A stretch of 64,000 nt of DNA. It comes from Synechococcus sp. WH 8101 (GTDB taxonomy: Bacteria > Cyanobacteriota > Cyanobacteriia > PCC-6307 > Cyanobiaceae). Where the stretch lies: the NCBI RefSeq assembly GCF_004209775.1, contig NZ_CP035914.1, forward strand, positions 2,480,001 through 2,544,000, given 5' to 3'. Position 1 is the first letter of the stretch. Every line of letters starts with the position of its first letter. Of the stretch, positions 37,077-48,022 are shown piece by piece. Both the position numbers and the translations under genes were made by a program. The notes under the pieces are model-generated. The model was not told where the DNA came from, did no database searches, and worked only from the letters and a program-made list of their open reading frames with translations.

Positions 37077-38495
37077 ATGGTGAGCGTTCCCCTCAACGAA
37101 CCAGGCGGCGAGTCCGCCGGAGGGGGGCGCCGTGGCTTCGGCCAGGGGCGAAGGAGGGATGAACCCAATTTCGAAGCGCTGCCCGACTCGATTCCACCCC
37201 AAAACCTGGAGGCGGAAGAGGCGGTTCTGGGCGGCATCCTGCTCGACCCCGATGCCATCGGTCGTGTGGCCGATGTGTTGCAGCCGGAAGCCTTTTATCT
37301 CGGTGCCCATCGGGAGATCTACCGCACAGCGGTGATGCTCCACAGCCAGGGCAAACCCACCGATCTCACTGCCATGACCGCCTGGCTCGCGGATACCGGC
37401 GCCTTGGAGAAAGTGGGCGGCAGCGGCCGGCTGGTGGAGTTGGTGGAACGGGTGGCCACCACAGCATCGATCGAGCAGGTGGCCCGTCTGGTGATGGACA
37501 AGTTCCTGCGCCGCCAGCTGATCCGATCAGGCAATGAGGTGATCCAGCTCGGCTTCGACCAGAGCCTGCCGATGGACCAGGTGCTTGACCAGGCCGAACA
37601 AACAATTTTTGCGATCAGCCAGGAGAAGCCATCCAAGGGGCTGACGCCCACGGCCGAGATCCTCACCAGCACGTTCAACGAGATCGAGAGCCGCTCCCTC
37701 GGCACCTCGGTGGCGGGCATCCCGGTGAACTTCTACGACCTGGATGCCATGACCCAGGGCCTGCAGCGCAGTGACCTCATCATCGTGGCGGGACGGCCGG
37801 CCATGGGCAAAACCTCGATCGTGCTCAACCTGGCCAAGAACGTGGCGCAGCTGCACAACCTGCCGGTGTGCGTGTTCTCCCTGGAGATGAGCAAAGAGCA
37901 GCTCACCTACCGGTTGCTCTCGATGGAAGTGGGCATCGAAGCCGGGCGCCTGCGCACCGGTCGTCTGCAACAGGAGGAGTGGCCCCTGCTGGGCCAGGGC
38001 ATCAACACCCTCGGCCAACTGCCGATCTACATCGACGACAAGCCCAACTCGGGCGTGCTCGAGATGCGGTCGCTCTGCCGCCGACTCATGGCGGAACAGG
38101 GCAGGGATCTGGGGCTGGTGGTGATCGATTACCTGCAGCTGATGGAGGGATCGACCCCAGACAACCGGGTGCAGGAGCTCTCGCGGATCACCCGGGGGCT
38201 GAAGGGGATGGCCCGGGAACTGAACGTGCCGGTGATCGCCCTCTCCCAGCTCAGCCGGGGCGTGGAGTCGCGCACCAACAAACGACCGATGCTCAGCGAC
38301 CTGCGCGAATCGGGCTCAATCGAGCAGGACGCCGACCTAGTGCTGATGATCTACCGCGACGAGTACTACAACCCGGAAACCCCCGACCGGGGCATCACCG
38401 AAGTGATCGTGACCAAGCACCGCAACGGCCCAGTCGGCACGGTGAAACTGCTGTTCGAGCCCCAGTTCACCCGCTTCCGCAACCTGGCGGCGTGA
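37077..38495 (+). CDS. dnaB: replicative DNA helicase DnaB
   Basis: DnaB unwinds the chromosome at the fork as a hexamer. The 472-residue product has the N-terminal scaffold domain (EAEEAVLGGILLDPDAI), a linker, and the RecA-like domain with Walker A GRPAMGKTS at 239-247. Later motifs include VVIDYLQLM and the arginine-finger region. The product has no intein, unlike some cyanobacterial DnaB proteins. A Gly/Arg-rich tail (about residues 10-28) precedes the domain. Confidence 0.97.
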   Translation: MVSVPLNEPGGESAGGGRRGFGQGRRRDEPNFEALPDSIPPQNLEAEEAVLGGILLDPDAIGRVADVLQPEAFYLGAHREIYRTAVMLHSQGKPTDLTAMTAWLADTGALEKVGGSGRLVELVERVATTASIEQVARLVMDKFLRRQLIRSGNEVIQLGFDQSLPMDQVLDQAEQTIFAISQEKPSKGLTPTAEILTSTFNEIESRSLGTSVAGIPVNFYDLDAMTQGLQRSDLIIVAGRPAMGKTSIVLNLAKNVAQLHNLPVCVFSLEMSKEQLTYRLLSMEVGIEAGRLRTGRLQQEEWPLLGQGINTLGQLPIYIDDKPNSGVLEMRSLCRRLMAEQGRDLGLVVIDYLQLMEGSTPDNRVQELSRITRGLKGMARELNVPVIALSQLSRGVESRTNKRPMLSDLRESGSIEQDADLVLMIYRDEYYNPETPDRGITEVIVTKHRNGPVGTVKLLFEPQFTRFRNLAA

Positions 38496-38516
38496 GTCGT
38501 TTCCGATACTGGTGGG

Positions 38517-40496
38517 ATGACGCCCAGCCCAGCCCCCACTGAAGTCTTCGACCTGATCGTCGTGGGGGGTGGCCATGCCGGCTGCGAAGCCGCCATCACC
38601 GCCGCTCGGCTGGGCTTGAACACGGCCCTGTTCAGCCTCAACCTCGACCGCATCGCCTGGCAGCCCTGCAATCCGGCCGTGGGCGGACCGGCCAAGAGCC
38701 AGCTGGTGCACGAAGTGGATGCCCTCGGTGGCGTCATCGGTCGTTTGGCCGATGCCACGGCGATTCAGAAACGCATCCTCAATGCCAGTCGCGGCCCGGC
38801 CGTCTGGGCCCTGCGCGCCCAGACCGACAAGCGCCAGTATTCCCGTCAGATGCTGCAACTGCTGCAGCACACCCCCAATCTGGCCCTGCGCGAAGCGATG
38901 GTGACGGGCCTGGAAATCGAAGGCGATCCCGCAGGCGGTGGCGACGACTGGGATCCGCGGCAAGGACCGGCCGCGCGCATCACCGGCGTGCGCACCTATT
39001 TCGGCAGCGTTTACGGCGCCAAGGCCGTCGTGCTCACGGCCGGCACCTTCTTAGGGGGGCGCATCTGGGTGGGCCATCAATCGATGGCGGCTGGCCGCGC
39101 CGGTGAGCAGGCCGCCGAAGGTCTCACCGAAGCGCTCCAGCAACTCGGCTTCCACACCGACCGCCTCAAGACCGGCACCCCCGCCCGCGTCGACCGGCGC
39201 AGCATTGCCCTCGATCAACTCGAAGAGCAACCCAGCGATGCCGCCGACCGTTTCTTTTCCTTTGACCCGGCGGCCTGGGTCAGCGGTGAACAGATGAGTT
39301 GCCACATCACCCGCACCACAGCCGCCACCCACCAGCTGATCAAAGACAATCTGCATCTCACCGCCATCTACGGCGGCGTGATCGACAGCAAAGGCCCGCG
39401 CTACTGCCCCTCAATCGAAGACAAGATCGTGCGCTTTGCCGATAAAGACAGCCACCAGATCTTCCTGGAGCCCGAGGGACGCGACACCCCGGAGATCTAC
39501 GTGCAGGGCTTCTCCACCGGCCTGCCCGAGCCGATCCAACTGCAACTGCTGCGCAGCCTGCCGGGGCTGGAACAGTGCGTGATGCTGCGGGCGGCCTATT
39601 CGGTGGATTACGACTACCTGCCGGCCACCCAGCTGCTGCCCTCGCTGGAAACCAAGCGGGTGGAGGGCCTCTTCAGCGCCGGCCAGCTCAATGGCACCAC
39701 CGGCTACGAGGAAGCCGCGGCCCAGGGCCTGGTGGCCGGTCTCAACGCCGCCCGCCGCATTCGCGGCCAGGAGCCGGTGCACTTCCCCAGGGAAGGCAGC
39801 TACATCGGCACGATGATCGATGACCTGGTGAGCAAAGATCTGCGCGAGCCCTACCGGGTGCTCACGAGCCGCAGTGAGTACCGGCTGGTGCTGCGCGGCG
39901 ATAACGCCGACCGCCGTCTCACACCTCTGGGCCGGGAGCTGGGGTTGATCGACGACCGCCGCTGGCACCTCTTCCAGGAGAAACTGGCGGCGCTCGAGGG
40001 CGAAACACAACGCCTGGAACGGCAGCGGCTCAAGGTGAGCGATCCGGTGGCGCCTGCGGTGGAAGCGGAAACCGGCGCACCGATCAAAGGATCGATCACC
40101 CTGGCGGATCTACTGCGTCGCCCGGGCATGCACAGCGCCGATCTGGTGCGCCACGGCCTGGCCGATGCCGGCCTCCCCCTGCCGGTGCGCGAAGGCGCCG
40201 AGATCGACATTAAATACAGCGGCTATCTGCAACGGCAACAACAGCAGATCGATCAGGTGAAGCGCCAAGGACAACGCCGCCTGCCGGCGGATCTGGACTA
40301 CACCAACATCGGCACCCTCTCGCGGGAGGCACGGGAAAAACTCGCGGCCGTGCGTCCGATCACCCTGGGGCAGGCCAGCCAGATCCCAGGCGTCAGCCAG
40401 GCCGACCTCACCGCTCTCCTGGTGTGGCTGGAACTGCAGCAACGCCGTCGCCAGCCTGGCGCGTCAGACCTCGCCTCCACGCCAGCCTCTCGATAG
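38517..40496 (+). CDS. mnmG: tRNA uridine 5-carboxymethylaminomethyl modification enzyme MnmG (GidA)
   Basis: MnmG, with MnmE, modifies the wobble uridine of several tRNAs using FAD and methylene-THF or glycine. The 659-residue product opens with the FAD motif [14 protein letters not shown] (about residues 12-25) and contains the FAD-interacting [21 protein letters not shown] segment and [16 protein letters not shown]. The length is typical. It lies 21 bases after dnaB on the same strand. MnmE is not in the window. Confidence 0.97.
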   Translation: MTPSPAPTEVFDLIVVGGGHAGCEAAITAARLGLNTALFSLNLDRIAWQPCNPAVGGPAKSQLVHEVDALGGVIGRLADATAIQKRILNASRGPAVWALRAQTDKRQYSRQMLQLLQHTPNLALREAMVTGLEIEGDPAGGGDDWDPRQGPAARITGVRTYFGSVYGAKAVVLTAGTFLGGRIWVGHQSMAAGRAGEQAAEGLTEALQQLGFHTDRLKTGTPARVDRRSIALDQLEEQPSDAADRFFSFDPAAWVSGEQMSCHITRTTAATHQLIKDNLHLTAIYGGVIDSKGPRYCPSIEDKIVRFADKDSHQIFLEPEGRDTPEIYVQGFSTGLPEPIQLQLLRSLPGLEQCVMLRAAYSVDYDYLPATQLLPSLETKRVEGLFSAGQLNGTTGYEEAAAQGLVAGLNAARRIRGQEPVHFPREGSYIGTMIDDLVSKDLREPYRVLTSRSEYRLVLRGDNADRRLTPLGRELGLIDDRRWHLFQEKLAALEGETQRLERQRLKVSDPVAPAVEAETGAPIKGSITLADLLRRPGMHSADLVRHGLADAGLPLPVREGAEIDIKYSGYLQRQQQQIDQVKRQGQRRLPADLDYTNIGTLSREAREKLAAVRPITLGQASQIPGVSQADLTALLVWLELQQRRRQPGASDLASTPASR

Positions 40497-40503
40497 CGTT
40501 GCA

Positions 40504-40519
40504 GCAGACAATGGTCTGC
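40504..40519 (+). other. small hairpin at the start of the 40521 gene
   Basis: GCAGAC and GTCTGC pair over an AATG loop directly before the GTG start at 40521. It is too small and lacks a T-run for a terminator. It might reduce initiation at that GTG, or be chance. Confidence 0.25.
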
Positions 40520-40520
40520 G

Positions 40521-41270
40521 GTGCCACCACGCCTTTCCACCTCCAGGGCCTACTGGAACCTGCGTGCCGAGCAGGTGATGGATCGGGTGTTCAGCGATGG
40601 TGAGCGAACGCTCGAGGCGGTGCAGGTGCGGGTGGATCCTGCGCCCCTCAACGTTGAACCCACAGAACACACACCCCCTGAATCCAGAACAACGGGCTGG
40701 TGGCACCGACGGCTGCTACTGCTGCTTTTTGCCGTCCCCACGGTCACGAGTGTGGCCATCAGCCTCTGGCTGGCCCGGAATTGGCACACCACACAGGCAG
40801 CCCTGAATCGTGAACGGGATCTGCAGCTGATCGAACGGGTGCGCAACCTACCGCCCACCACGGCGGAGCCCCAACCTGCCACCGCGACCGCCGCGACCGC
40901 CGGCGACCCCATCCAGCTCCCCGCCAGCCTGGAGCCGGTGATGATTCCACTGCCGGCCGGTCCCCTTCCCAGCGACCAAGCCCCGGCGGCAGAAAGCCCG
41001 GTGACAGCCAGCCCGTCAGTCGCCACCACTCCGCGCACTGACACCGCTCCGCTACCGGCTGCTGCACCGGAACCGCTGCTGGTGGGGGTGGTGCATGCGG
41101 GAGGTGGCAAGGGCTCGGCGATTTTCCGGCTCGACCAGCTCTCCCTCTCGGCCACCCCCGGCGAGCTGATCGGCAACAGCGGCTGGCGCCTCCACTCCGT
41201 GCAGGCCAGTGGTGCGGTGATTGAACGCCAGGGCCAGCAGCGCAACCTCACGGTGGGAGGCGCCTTCTGA
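40521..41270 (+). CDS. single-pass membrane protein with GspC/PilP-like C-terminus
   Basis: The 249-residue product has a cytoplasmic N-terminus (1-58), one membrane helix at about 64-86, a Pro/Ala/Thr-rich flexible stretch (about 110-185), and a small C-terminal domain with LLVGVVHAGGGKGSAIFRLD, GELIGNSGW and the end RNLTVGGAF. The last part is reminiscent of the PDZ-less HR domain of GspC or the PilP fold of secretion and pilus systems. I cannot assign a function. The start is GTG at 40521, just after a small hairpin; the stop overlaps the likely start of the chorismate-lyase gene. Confidence 0.6.
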   Translation: MPPRLSTSRAYWNLRAEQVMDRVFSDGERTLEAVQVRVDPAPLNVEPTEHTPPESRTTGWWHRRLLLLLFAVPTVTSVAISLWLARNWHTTQAALNRERDLQLIERVRNLPPTTAEPQPATATAATAGDPIQLPASLEPVMIPLPAGPLPSDQAPAAESPVTASPSVATTPRTDTAPLPAAAPEPLLVGVVHAGGGKGSAIFRLDQLSLSATPGELIGNSGWRLHSVQASGAVIERQGQQRNLTVGGAF

Positions 41271-41329
41271 GCAACGCCTCAGCCCTGCTGCCCTCACCGG
41301 AACCACTCTGGGACGCTGCTACCGCGGCG

Positions 41330-41863
41330 GTGATCGGCGGCGACGGCCCCTGGGATCTACCCGGGCCCTGGCGCCTGCTGTTGCTAGGAGACGGCAGCCC
41401 CACCCGCCATCTACGCCTGCTCACAGGTCATCCGGTGGCCGTGCGCCTGATCGCCATGGAGGCCGATGTCACCATGGCAGGGGCCCCACGGGAAGTGCGG
41501 GAGCTGCGTCATCCCCTCCTGCGTCGCCAGGTGTGGCTCGCCTGCGGCGGTCAGACCCTGGCCTGGGCCGAGAGCTGGTGGAATCAGACCGAGGCCGACC
41601 AGCACCTGCAGGACCGCAATCTGCCGATCTGGCTGAGCCTCACCCAGGGGCGTTCGGAACTGTTCCGCGAGGTGGATGGGCTCGCCCTGGTGCAAAGCCC
41701 CTGGCTGGAGACGGGCTTCGCTGCAACCGGACCGTTCTGGAGCCGCCACTACCGCTTCTTTCGCCAGGGTCGGGAGCTGACGGTGATCCGGGAGGTGTTC
41801 AGCCCTGCTCTGGAACAGTGGCTGGGCCCAGCGCCACGGGACGCACTTCACCTGGCGTCATGA
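41330..41863 (+). CDS. chorismate lyase, cyanobacterial type
   Basis: It converts chorismate to 4-hydroxybenzoate and pyruvate, the entry to plastoquinone head-group synthesis in cyanobacteria. The 177-residue product has PWRLLLLGDGSPTRHLRLLTG (about 12-32), REVRELRHPLLRRQVWL and a later SLTQGRSELFREV segment that fit the family. The GTG at 41330 is the only standard start. In the same frame the sequence reads back without a stop through SNASALLPSPEPLWDAATAAV to a CTG at 41267 that overlaps the preceding TGA, and homologues seem to include such a segment. The true start may therefore be 41267. Confidence 0.78.
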   Translation: MIGGDGPWDLPGPWRLLLLGDGSPTRHLRLLTGHPVAVRLIAMEADVTMAGAPREVRELRHPLLRRQVWLACGGQTLAWAESWWNQTEADQHLQDRNLPIWLSLTQGRSELFREVDGLALVQSPWLETGFAATGPFWSRHYRFFRQGRELTVIREVFSPALEQWLGPAPRDALHLAS

Positions 41864-41953
41864 AGGAATGGGTCGGATTGTCCCGTTTTCCTCTTGACAA
41901 CTTGCGGGTAAATATGCTGCCCCCATCATGGTGGCAACCGCCCACCCGATCCG

Positions 41954-42382
41954 ATGGCACACCGCACCTGGCTGAGCCTCTCCGAACTGGGGCAGCTCTT
42001 CGGTATTTCCTCCCGTCACTGTGAACGAGCCCTCGACCAGGCGGGCTGGCTCGACCGCCATGGCCGGCCCACCCCAGCCGCCATCGAAGCCGGCGCCGCC
42101 TCGCTTCAGGGACCCCAATGTCATCCCCGCGGCTGTCGCTGGAATGGAGAGGTCTGCCGTGACCTGCTGATGACCCGGGGCTACAAGCCGGTCAGTCGTG
42201 ATCAACACGTGAAGCAGTGGGTGGCTCTTCTGGAGGCGATGAACGAGGGATCGGCCGCCATCAATGCCACCGCCGATCAGATGGCGGAGGATCTCCCCGC
42301 TGAGCTGGTCGACGACGTCAATGCCCAGCTCAGTCAGCGAGGCTGCACGTATCAGGCCAGGCGCAGGGCTTCCGCCTGCTGA
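41954..42382 (+). CDS. small protein with HTH-like N-terminus, unknown function
   Basis: The 142-residue product begins MAHRTWLSLSELGQLFGISSRHCERALDQAGWLD, which resembles a small winged or MerR-like helix-turn-helix. A Cys-containing middle follows (CHPRGCRWNGEVCRDLL, three Cys within 12 residues) and then a helical tail. The function is not known. The 3' end overlaps the DUF1269 gene on the other strand by 31 bases, so the last ten residues (ARRRASAC) are poorly constrained. Confidence 0.6.
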   Translation: MAHRTWLSLSELGQLFGISSRHCERALDQAGWLDRHGRPTPAAIEAGAASLQGPQCHPRGCRWNGEVCRDLLMTRGYKPVSRDQHVKQWVALLEAMNEGSAAINATADQMAEDLPAELVDDVNAQLSQRGCTYQARRRASAC

Positions 42383-42873
42383 CGGGCCTTCTCCAACTGC
42401 TCCCGCAGGCTCTCCTCATCGGCATGGCTCAGGCTCGTCTGAATCAGACGGGCGTGGGGAGCATGGCGACGCAACTTCTCGATCACCCGATCGGCCGTTG
42501 CCTCACGCACCAGCAGGGCCAGCGCCGCCGTTCCCTTCGGCAGGGTCTCACCGAGATCGCGCAAGAACTGATCATTGATGCCCATATCGCTGAGGGCTCC
42601 CGAGGCGGCACCAGCGCCGGCTCCCACCGCCAGACCAAGCAAGGGATTGGCGAAAAGCAGACCCACCAACATGCCCCAGAAGCTGCCGCCCACCGCACCG
42701 GCGGCCGCCAGGTTGATCGCCTGCCGCAGGTGGACATGACCATCCTCGGCATGCTCGAGCACCACCGCATCCTCCAGCGCAATCAGGTGCTCCTGCTGAA
42801 TGCCCACCAGCTCACGCCGGACGTCTTCGGCCTCCTCCACCTTGGGGAAGCCCACCACCACAAGATTGCTCAT
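42352..42873 (-). CDS. DUF1269-like membrane protein
   Basis: The 173-residue product starts MSNLVVVGFPKVEEAEDVRREL and has an Asp/Glu-rich pairing region, then a Gly/Ala-rich hydrophobic stretch at about 60-100 (GAVGGSFWGMLVGLLF, AGAGAASGAL) forming a membrane hairpin, followed by a charged coiled tail. This is the DUF1269 pattern; the function is unknown. The ATG at 42873 is preferred over 42906 because the family begins at MSN. It converges on and overlaps the 41954 gene. Confidence 0.75.
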   Translation of the reverse strand: MSNLVVVGFPKVEEAEDVRRELVGIQQEHLIALEDAVVLEHAEDGHVHLRQAINLAAAGAVGGSFWGMLVGLLFANPLLGLAVGAGAGAASGALSDMGINDQFLRDLGETLPKGTAALALLVREATADRVIEKLRRHAPHARLIQTSLSHADEESLREQLEKARQQAEALRLA

Positions 42874-42921
42874 CAGGCCCAACGCAGGTGCCCGAAGACT
42901 AAGCACACCAACAGAGACTGC

Positions 42922-43431
42922 TCAGTCGCGGCGGCGACTCGACCGGGGCAGGGAGCGACGACTGGCAGGCGCCGGCTCCACCGGAGCCCGTCGGGGTTGG
43001 GAACGCTCGACGGGCCGCTGCCAGCGATCCACCCGGAAGTCGCTCTCCTCGGGCCAGGCGTCATCCGGCCAAGCGTCATCCCGGGTCACAGCTGGCTGAA
43101 GCGACTGAGGCGTGGGGGGAATCCGGGCGGGTTGTCGCCTGGAAATCGCCTCCAGCGGACGTTTGGCTCTGGACGGCGAAGCCATCGATCGTTGCGGTGG
43201 CGTTGACGTCGGTAGAGAGGCATCGGACTGCCAGACGTCGCCGCCGTCATCCTCTTCATCGAGCAGCCAGTCGATCTTGTCGCCCACCCAGCGACCGACC
43301 GCATCGAGTCGGGCCGACGTCCCCCTGCCGGAGCGTCGACCGGGGCGTGTGCCAGCGACACCGTCCACGAACTGCCGTCCGGTTTCAAGCCACTGATCGA
43401 GGCGCTGCGCCTGTTGCCGTCTTGCATCCAT
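42922..43431 (-). CDS. basic, mostly disordered protein of unknown function
   Basis: The 169-residue product starts with a short folded part (RLDQWLETGRQFVDGVAGTRPG, then LDAVGRWVGDKIDWLLDEEDDGG), after which it is Pro/Arg/Ser-rich with no likely globular domain. The C-terminus is strongly basic, which suggests nucleic-acid or membrane-surface binding (inference). I have the impression of similar proteins in marine Synechococcus but cannot name a family. It runs on the same strand as, and 48 bases before, the DUF1269 gene. Confidence 0.6.
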   Translation of the reverse strand: MDARRQQAQRLDQWLETGRQFVDGVAGTRPGRRSGRGTSARLDAVGRWVGDKIDWLLDEEDDGGDVWQSDASLPTSTPPQRSMASPSRAKRPLEAISRRQPARIPPTPQSLQPAVTRDDAWPDDAWPEESDFRVDRWQRPVERSQPRRAPVEPAPASRRSLPRSSRRRD

Positions 43432-43440
43432 GCCCTGACG

Positions 43441-43545
43441 TTACCGACGCCGGCGACGCAACCAACACTCCCGTCGCCAACCCACCAGGGCGATGCTGAT
43501 TCCTCCGCACTGCAGCACCAGGAGAAACAGATCCATCTCAGCCAT
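43441..43545 (-). CDS. candidate 34-residue single-pass membrane peptide
   Basis: From ATG 43545 the frame reads MAEMDLFLLVLQCGG, then ISIALVGWRRECWLRRRRR: about 17 hydrophobic residues followed by a very basic tail, the positive-inside pattern of a small membrane protein. The start overlaps the end of the SprT-like gene by a few bases, so it could be translationally coupled. The stop lies nine bases before the 43431 start. Length is too short to be sure it is expressed. Confidence 0.4.
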   Translation of the reverse strand: MAEMDLFLLVLQCGGISIALVGWRRECWLRRRRR

Positions 43546-44137
43546 GCCGGCACTCGACGGCCTGGTCAGATGCTGGATCCCCACCCTCATAGGGCTCAAA
43601 GCGAAGCAGACAACTGGCATGCCAGCGGCCGCCATAGTGACGTTCACAACAGCGGCGACAAGCCGCCTGATGCAAACGACGCCGATAGGGCAGCTGATGA
43701 CCGCAGCGGGGACAGACCGCAAGCCAGCGGGGCGGCGTGACCGGCACGGGAAAACGATGGCGGATGCTCACCACGAAGCGATCCTGTGCAGCGTTGATCG
43801 CAGCCATCCGCGCCCGGAACTGGGGTCCGTGGCTCTCGCGTCGGCCCAACACCAGATCCACCCAGGCATGAATCATCTCGTGGCAAAGCGTGCTTTCCGT
43901 GGCCGCCCTCGGTAACGGCTCCAACAAGGGCCGAGACAGGACAATCTCGCGACCCAAGGGGGGTGCCACCGCAGGGCCGCGGCGATACAAGCCGGCGGTG
44001 CGGGTCATGCGTCCATCACTCCAGCGCACGGCCAACAGAGGGTGCGGCCCCCGCACCAGGCTCCCGTCGAAGTGCTCACGGTTCAGACGATGAAATAGGG
44101 GGAGCAGGGGCTCCAGGGACACAAGACAGGACGGCAC
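43538..44137 (-). CDS. SprT-like zinc metalloprotease family protein
   Basis: The 199-residue product has the zinc-protease motif HEMIH (H86, E87, H90), a candidate third ligand H103 (RRESHGPQF), and a C-terminal zinc-ribbon-like segment (CPRCGHQLP, then CRRCCERHYGG). That is the SprT/Spartan-like arrangement. Spartan proteins cut DNA-protein crosslinks in eukaryotes; bacterial roles are less clear. It is divergent from the 44191 gene with about 53 bases between starts. Confidence 0.82.
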   Translation of the reverse strand: MPSCLVSLEPLLPLFHRLNREHFDGSLVRGPHPLLAVRWSDGRMTRTAGLYRRGPAVAPPLGREIVLSRPLLEPLPRAATESTLCHEMIHAWVDLVLGRRESHGPQFRARMAAINAAQDRFVVSIRHRFPVPVTPPRWLAVCPRCGHQLPYRRRLHQAACRRCCERHYGGRWHASCLLRFEPYEGGDPASDQAVECRHG

Positions 44138-44190
44138 CGGTGGTCAGCAGTCAGTCAGACTCACTGCGCATCGTCAACTGCGTGCCGCGG

Positions 44191-46705
<2,515 letters not shown>

Positions 46706-46731
46706 AACTCAAGCCCTCAGCCCCTCGCGCC

Positions 46732-47007
46732 TCAGCGATAACCAGGGCGGTTCACCGGACCACCGGCATTCGGCCCCACTCCTGGGCCGGCAGCAGGACG
46801 CAATCCCGCTCCTGGCGCTCCGTAGCCCACACCAGGGGAAGGATTGACCACCGGTCCGCCCGGACGGGCGTCGACACCCACTGGCTCAACCTCCACACAA
46901 CCTGGGGGATATCCGGGGCCGGTGCACACCACCGCAGCCTTGAGCGGACTGGCGGCCAACACACTCAGGCCGGCCAATGCACCGGCGAACAACCCATACC
47001 AACCCAT
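46732..47007 (-). CDS. small secreted Gly/Pro-rich protein
   Basis: The 91-residue product begins MGWYGLFAGALAGLSVLAASPLKAA, a good signal peptide, then VVCTGPGYPPGC with two cysteines nine residues apart, and ends in a Gly/Pro/Val-rich tail (PGGPVVNPSPGVG, PGVGPNAGGPVNRPGYR). I know no function; it looks like a secreted or cell-surface microprotein. The frame is open to 47286, but the signal peptide fixes the start at 47007. It faces ligA tail to tail with a 26-base gap. Confidence 0.6.
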   Translation of the reverse strand: MGWYGLFAGALAGLSVLAASPLKAAVVCTGPGYPPGCVEVEPVGVDARPGGPVVNPSPGVGYGAPGAGLRPAAGPGVGPNAGGPVNRPGYR

Positions 47008-47072
47008 CCAGACCTCAACATCACAGCAATCTCCATCCTGGCCGCGGCAGGAACAACGCACCATCCATAACC

Positions 47073-47095
47073 TGGCGGGATGGAACAACCCGCCA
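47073..47095 (-). terminator. 7-bp hairpin between the DedA/TVP38-like gene and the small secreted gene
   Basis: TGGCGGG (47073-47079) and CCCGCCA (47089-47095) pair over a 9-base loop in the 221-base gap between the two minus-strand genes. On the minus strand it lies 134 bases after the DedA/TVP38-like stop. It is a weak candidate because no T-run follows. I see nothing else in this gap. Confidence 0.3.
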
Positions 47096-47228
47096 TCCAC
47101 CGCTGGATCAAAACCGAGTGTGGCCGAGCGAAGTACGCCGAACTGGCAGCCAGGCCGGGCCCCTTGGCACGCCTGCGCCTTGGCTGGTTTGTGCTGATCG
47201 CCGCGTTGCGCGACTGGCCTCTGAGCAA

Positions 47229-47855
47229 TCACCCCGGCGGCTCCGAATCCTGAAGGGCCTGCCGAGCCGCTCGCCCCACCAGCCACACCACTGCCACTGT
47301 GGCCAGGATGCCGATGAGGCGCAGCGCCCAGGTGGCGGGATCGGCCTCGCCGCTGAGCACCTCGCCGAAACGGGCCACATCCCCGGCGAGCGCTCCCAAC
47401 CCGCAGAACAGGATCGTGCCCGGCAAAATGCCGATGAGACCAAGCGTGTAATCGCGCAGGCTCACCTCACTGAGGCCATAGGCCAGGTTGAGCAGCGAGA
47501 AGGGGAAAGCGGGCGAGAGGCGGGTGAGCAGCACCAGCTTCAGGCCCTCACGGCTCACGGCCCGTTCCACCGCCTGCAGCTTCGGCAGGCCGGCGAGGCG
47601 GCGCTGCGCCCACGCCCGCAGCCAGGTGCGCCCCAGCAGAAACACCACCTGCGCTCCGAGGCAGGCGCCCACGAACACGATCAGGCTCCCCCACCAGGTG
47701 CCATACAGGGCACCCGCGAGCATCGACGCCCACACCCCCGGCAACAGCAGCGTCACCCAAAGGGCGTAGAGGGGCACGAACGCAACAGCACCGGCAGGAG
47801 ACTGCAAGGCCGGCAGCAGCGCCTGAAAGCTCTCGACCAAGGAGGCGGCTTGCAT
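47229..47855 (-). CDS. DedA/TVP38/TMEM64-family membrane protein
   Basis: The 208-residue product has about five hydrophobic segments and the family core: LLLPGVWASMLAGALYGTWWGS, then GACLGAQVVFLLGR, and GLKLVLLTRLSPAFPFSLLN with FGL-like elements. Members act in lipid flipping and envelope integrity; the exact role is not known here. The ATG at 47855 is preferred because the longer frame (to 47969) has no hydrophobic start. It runs in the opposite direction to the first MscS gene, with a 167-base gap that must hold both promoters. Confidence 0.85.
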   Translation of the reverse strand: MQAASLVESFQALLPALQSPAGAVAFVPLYALWVTLLLPGVWASMLAGALYGTWWGSLIVFVGACLGAQVVFLLGRTWLRAWAQRRLAGLPKLQAVERAVSREGLKLVLLTRLSPAFPFSLLNLAYGLSEVSLRDYTLGLIGILPGTILFCGLGALAGDVARFGEVLSGEADPATWALRLIGILATVAVVWLVGRAARQALQDSEPPG

Positions 47856-48022
47856 ACTCACTGGCTTTCCAAGCGGGGGAAACAAGCCACGGTGCGACAG
47901 GGAAACCCTCCCACGCTGCCAGGCCCGGAGCGATCCGTTGCCAGTGGCGTTGCTGACCGATAGGGTCACCCCTCAGTCGCAACCGTCTCATCACCGATCT
48001 ACAGACCGCCGCGATCCACAAC

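Noticed and set aside
41894-41922. Perfect TTGACA as a promoter for the 41954 gene
   Set aside because: With 16-18 base spacing the -10 position reads G+C-rich sequence (CTGCCC). The A+T-rich TATGCT lies only 13 bases away, so no standard promoter is formed.
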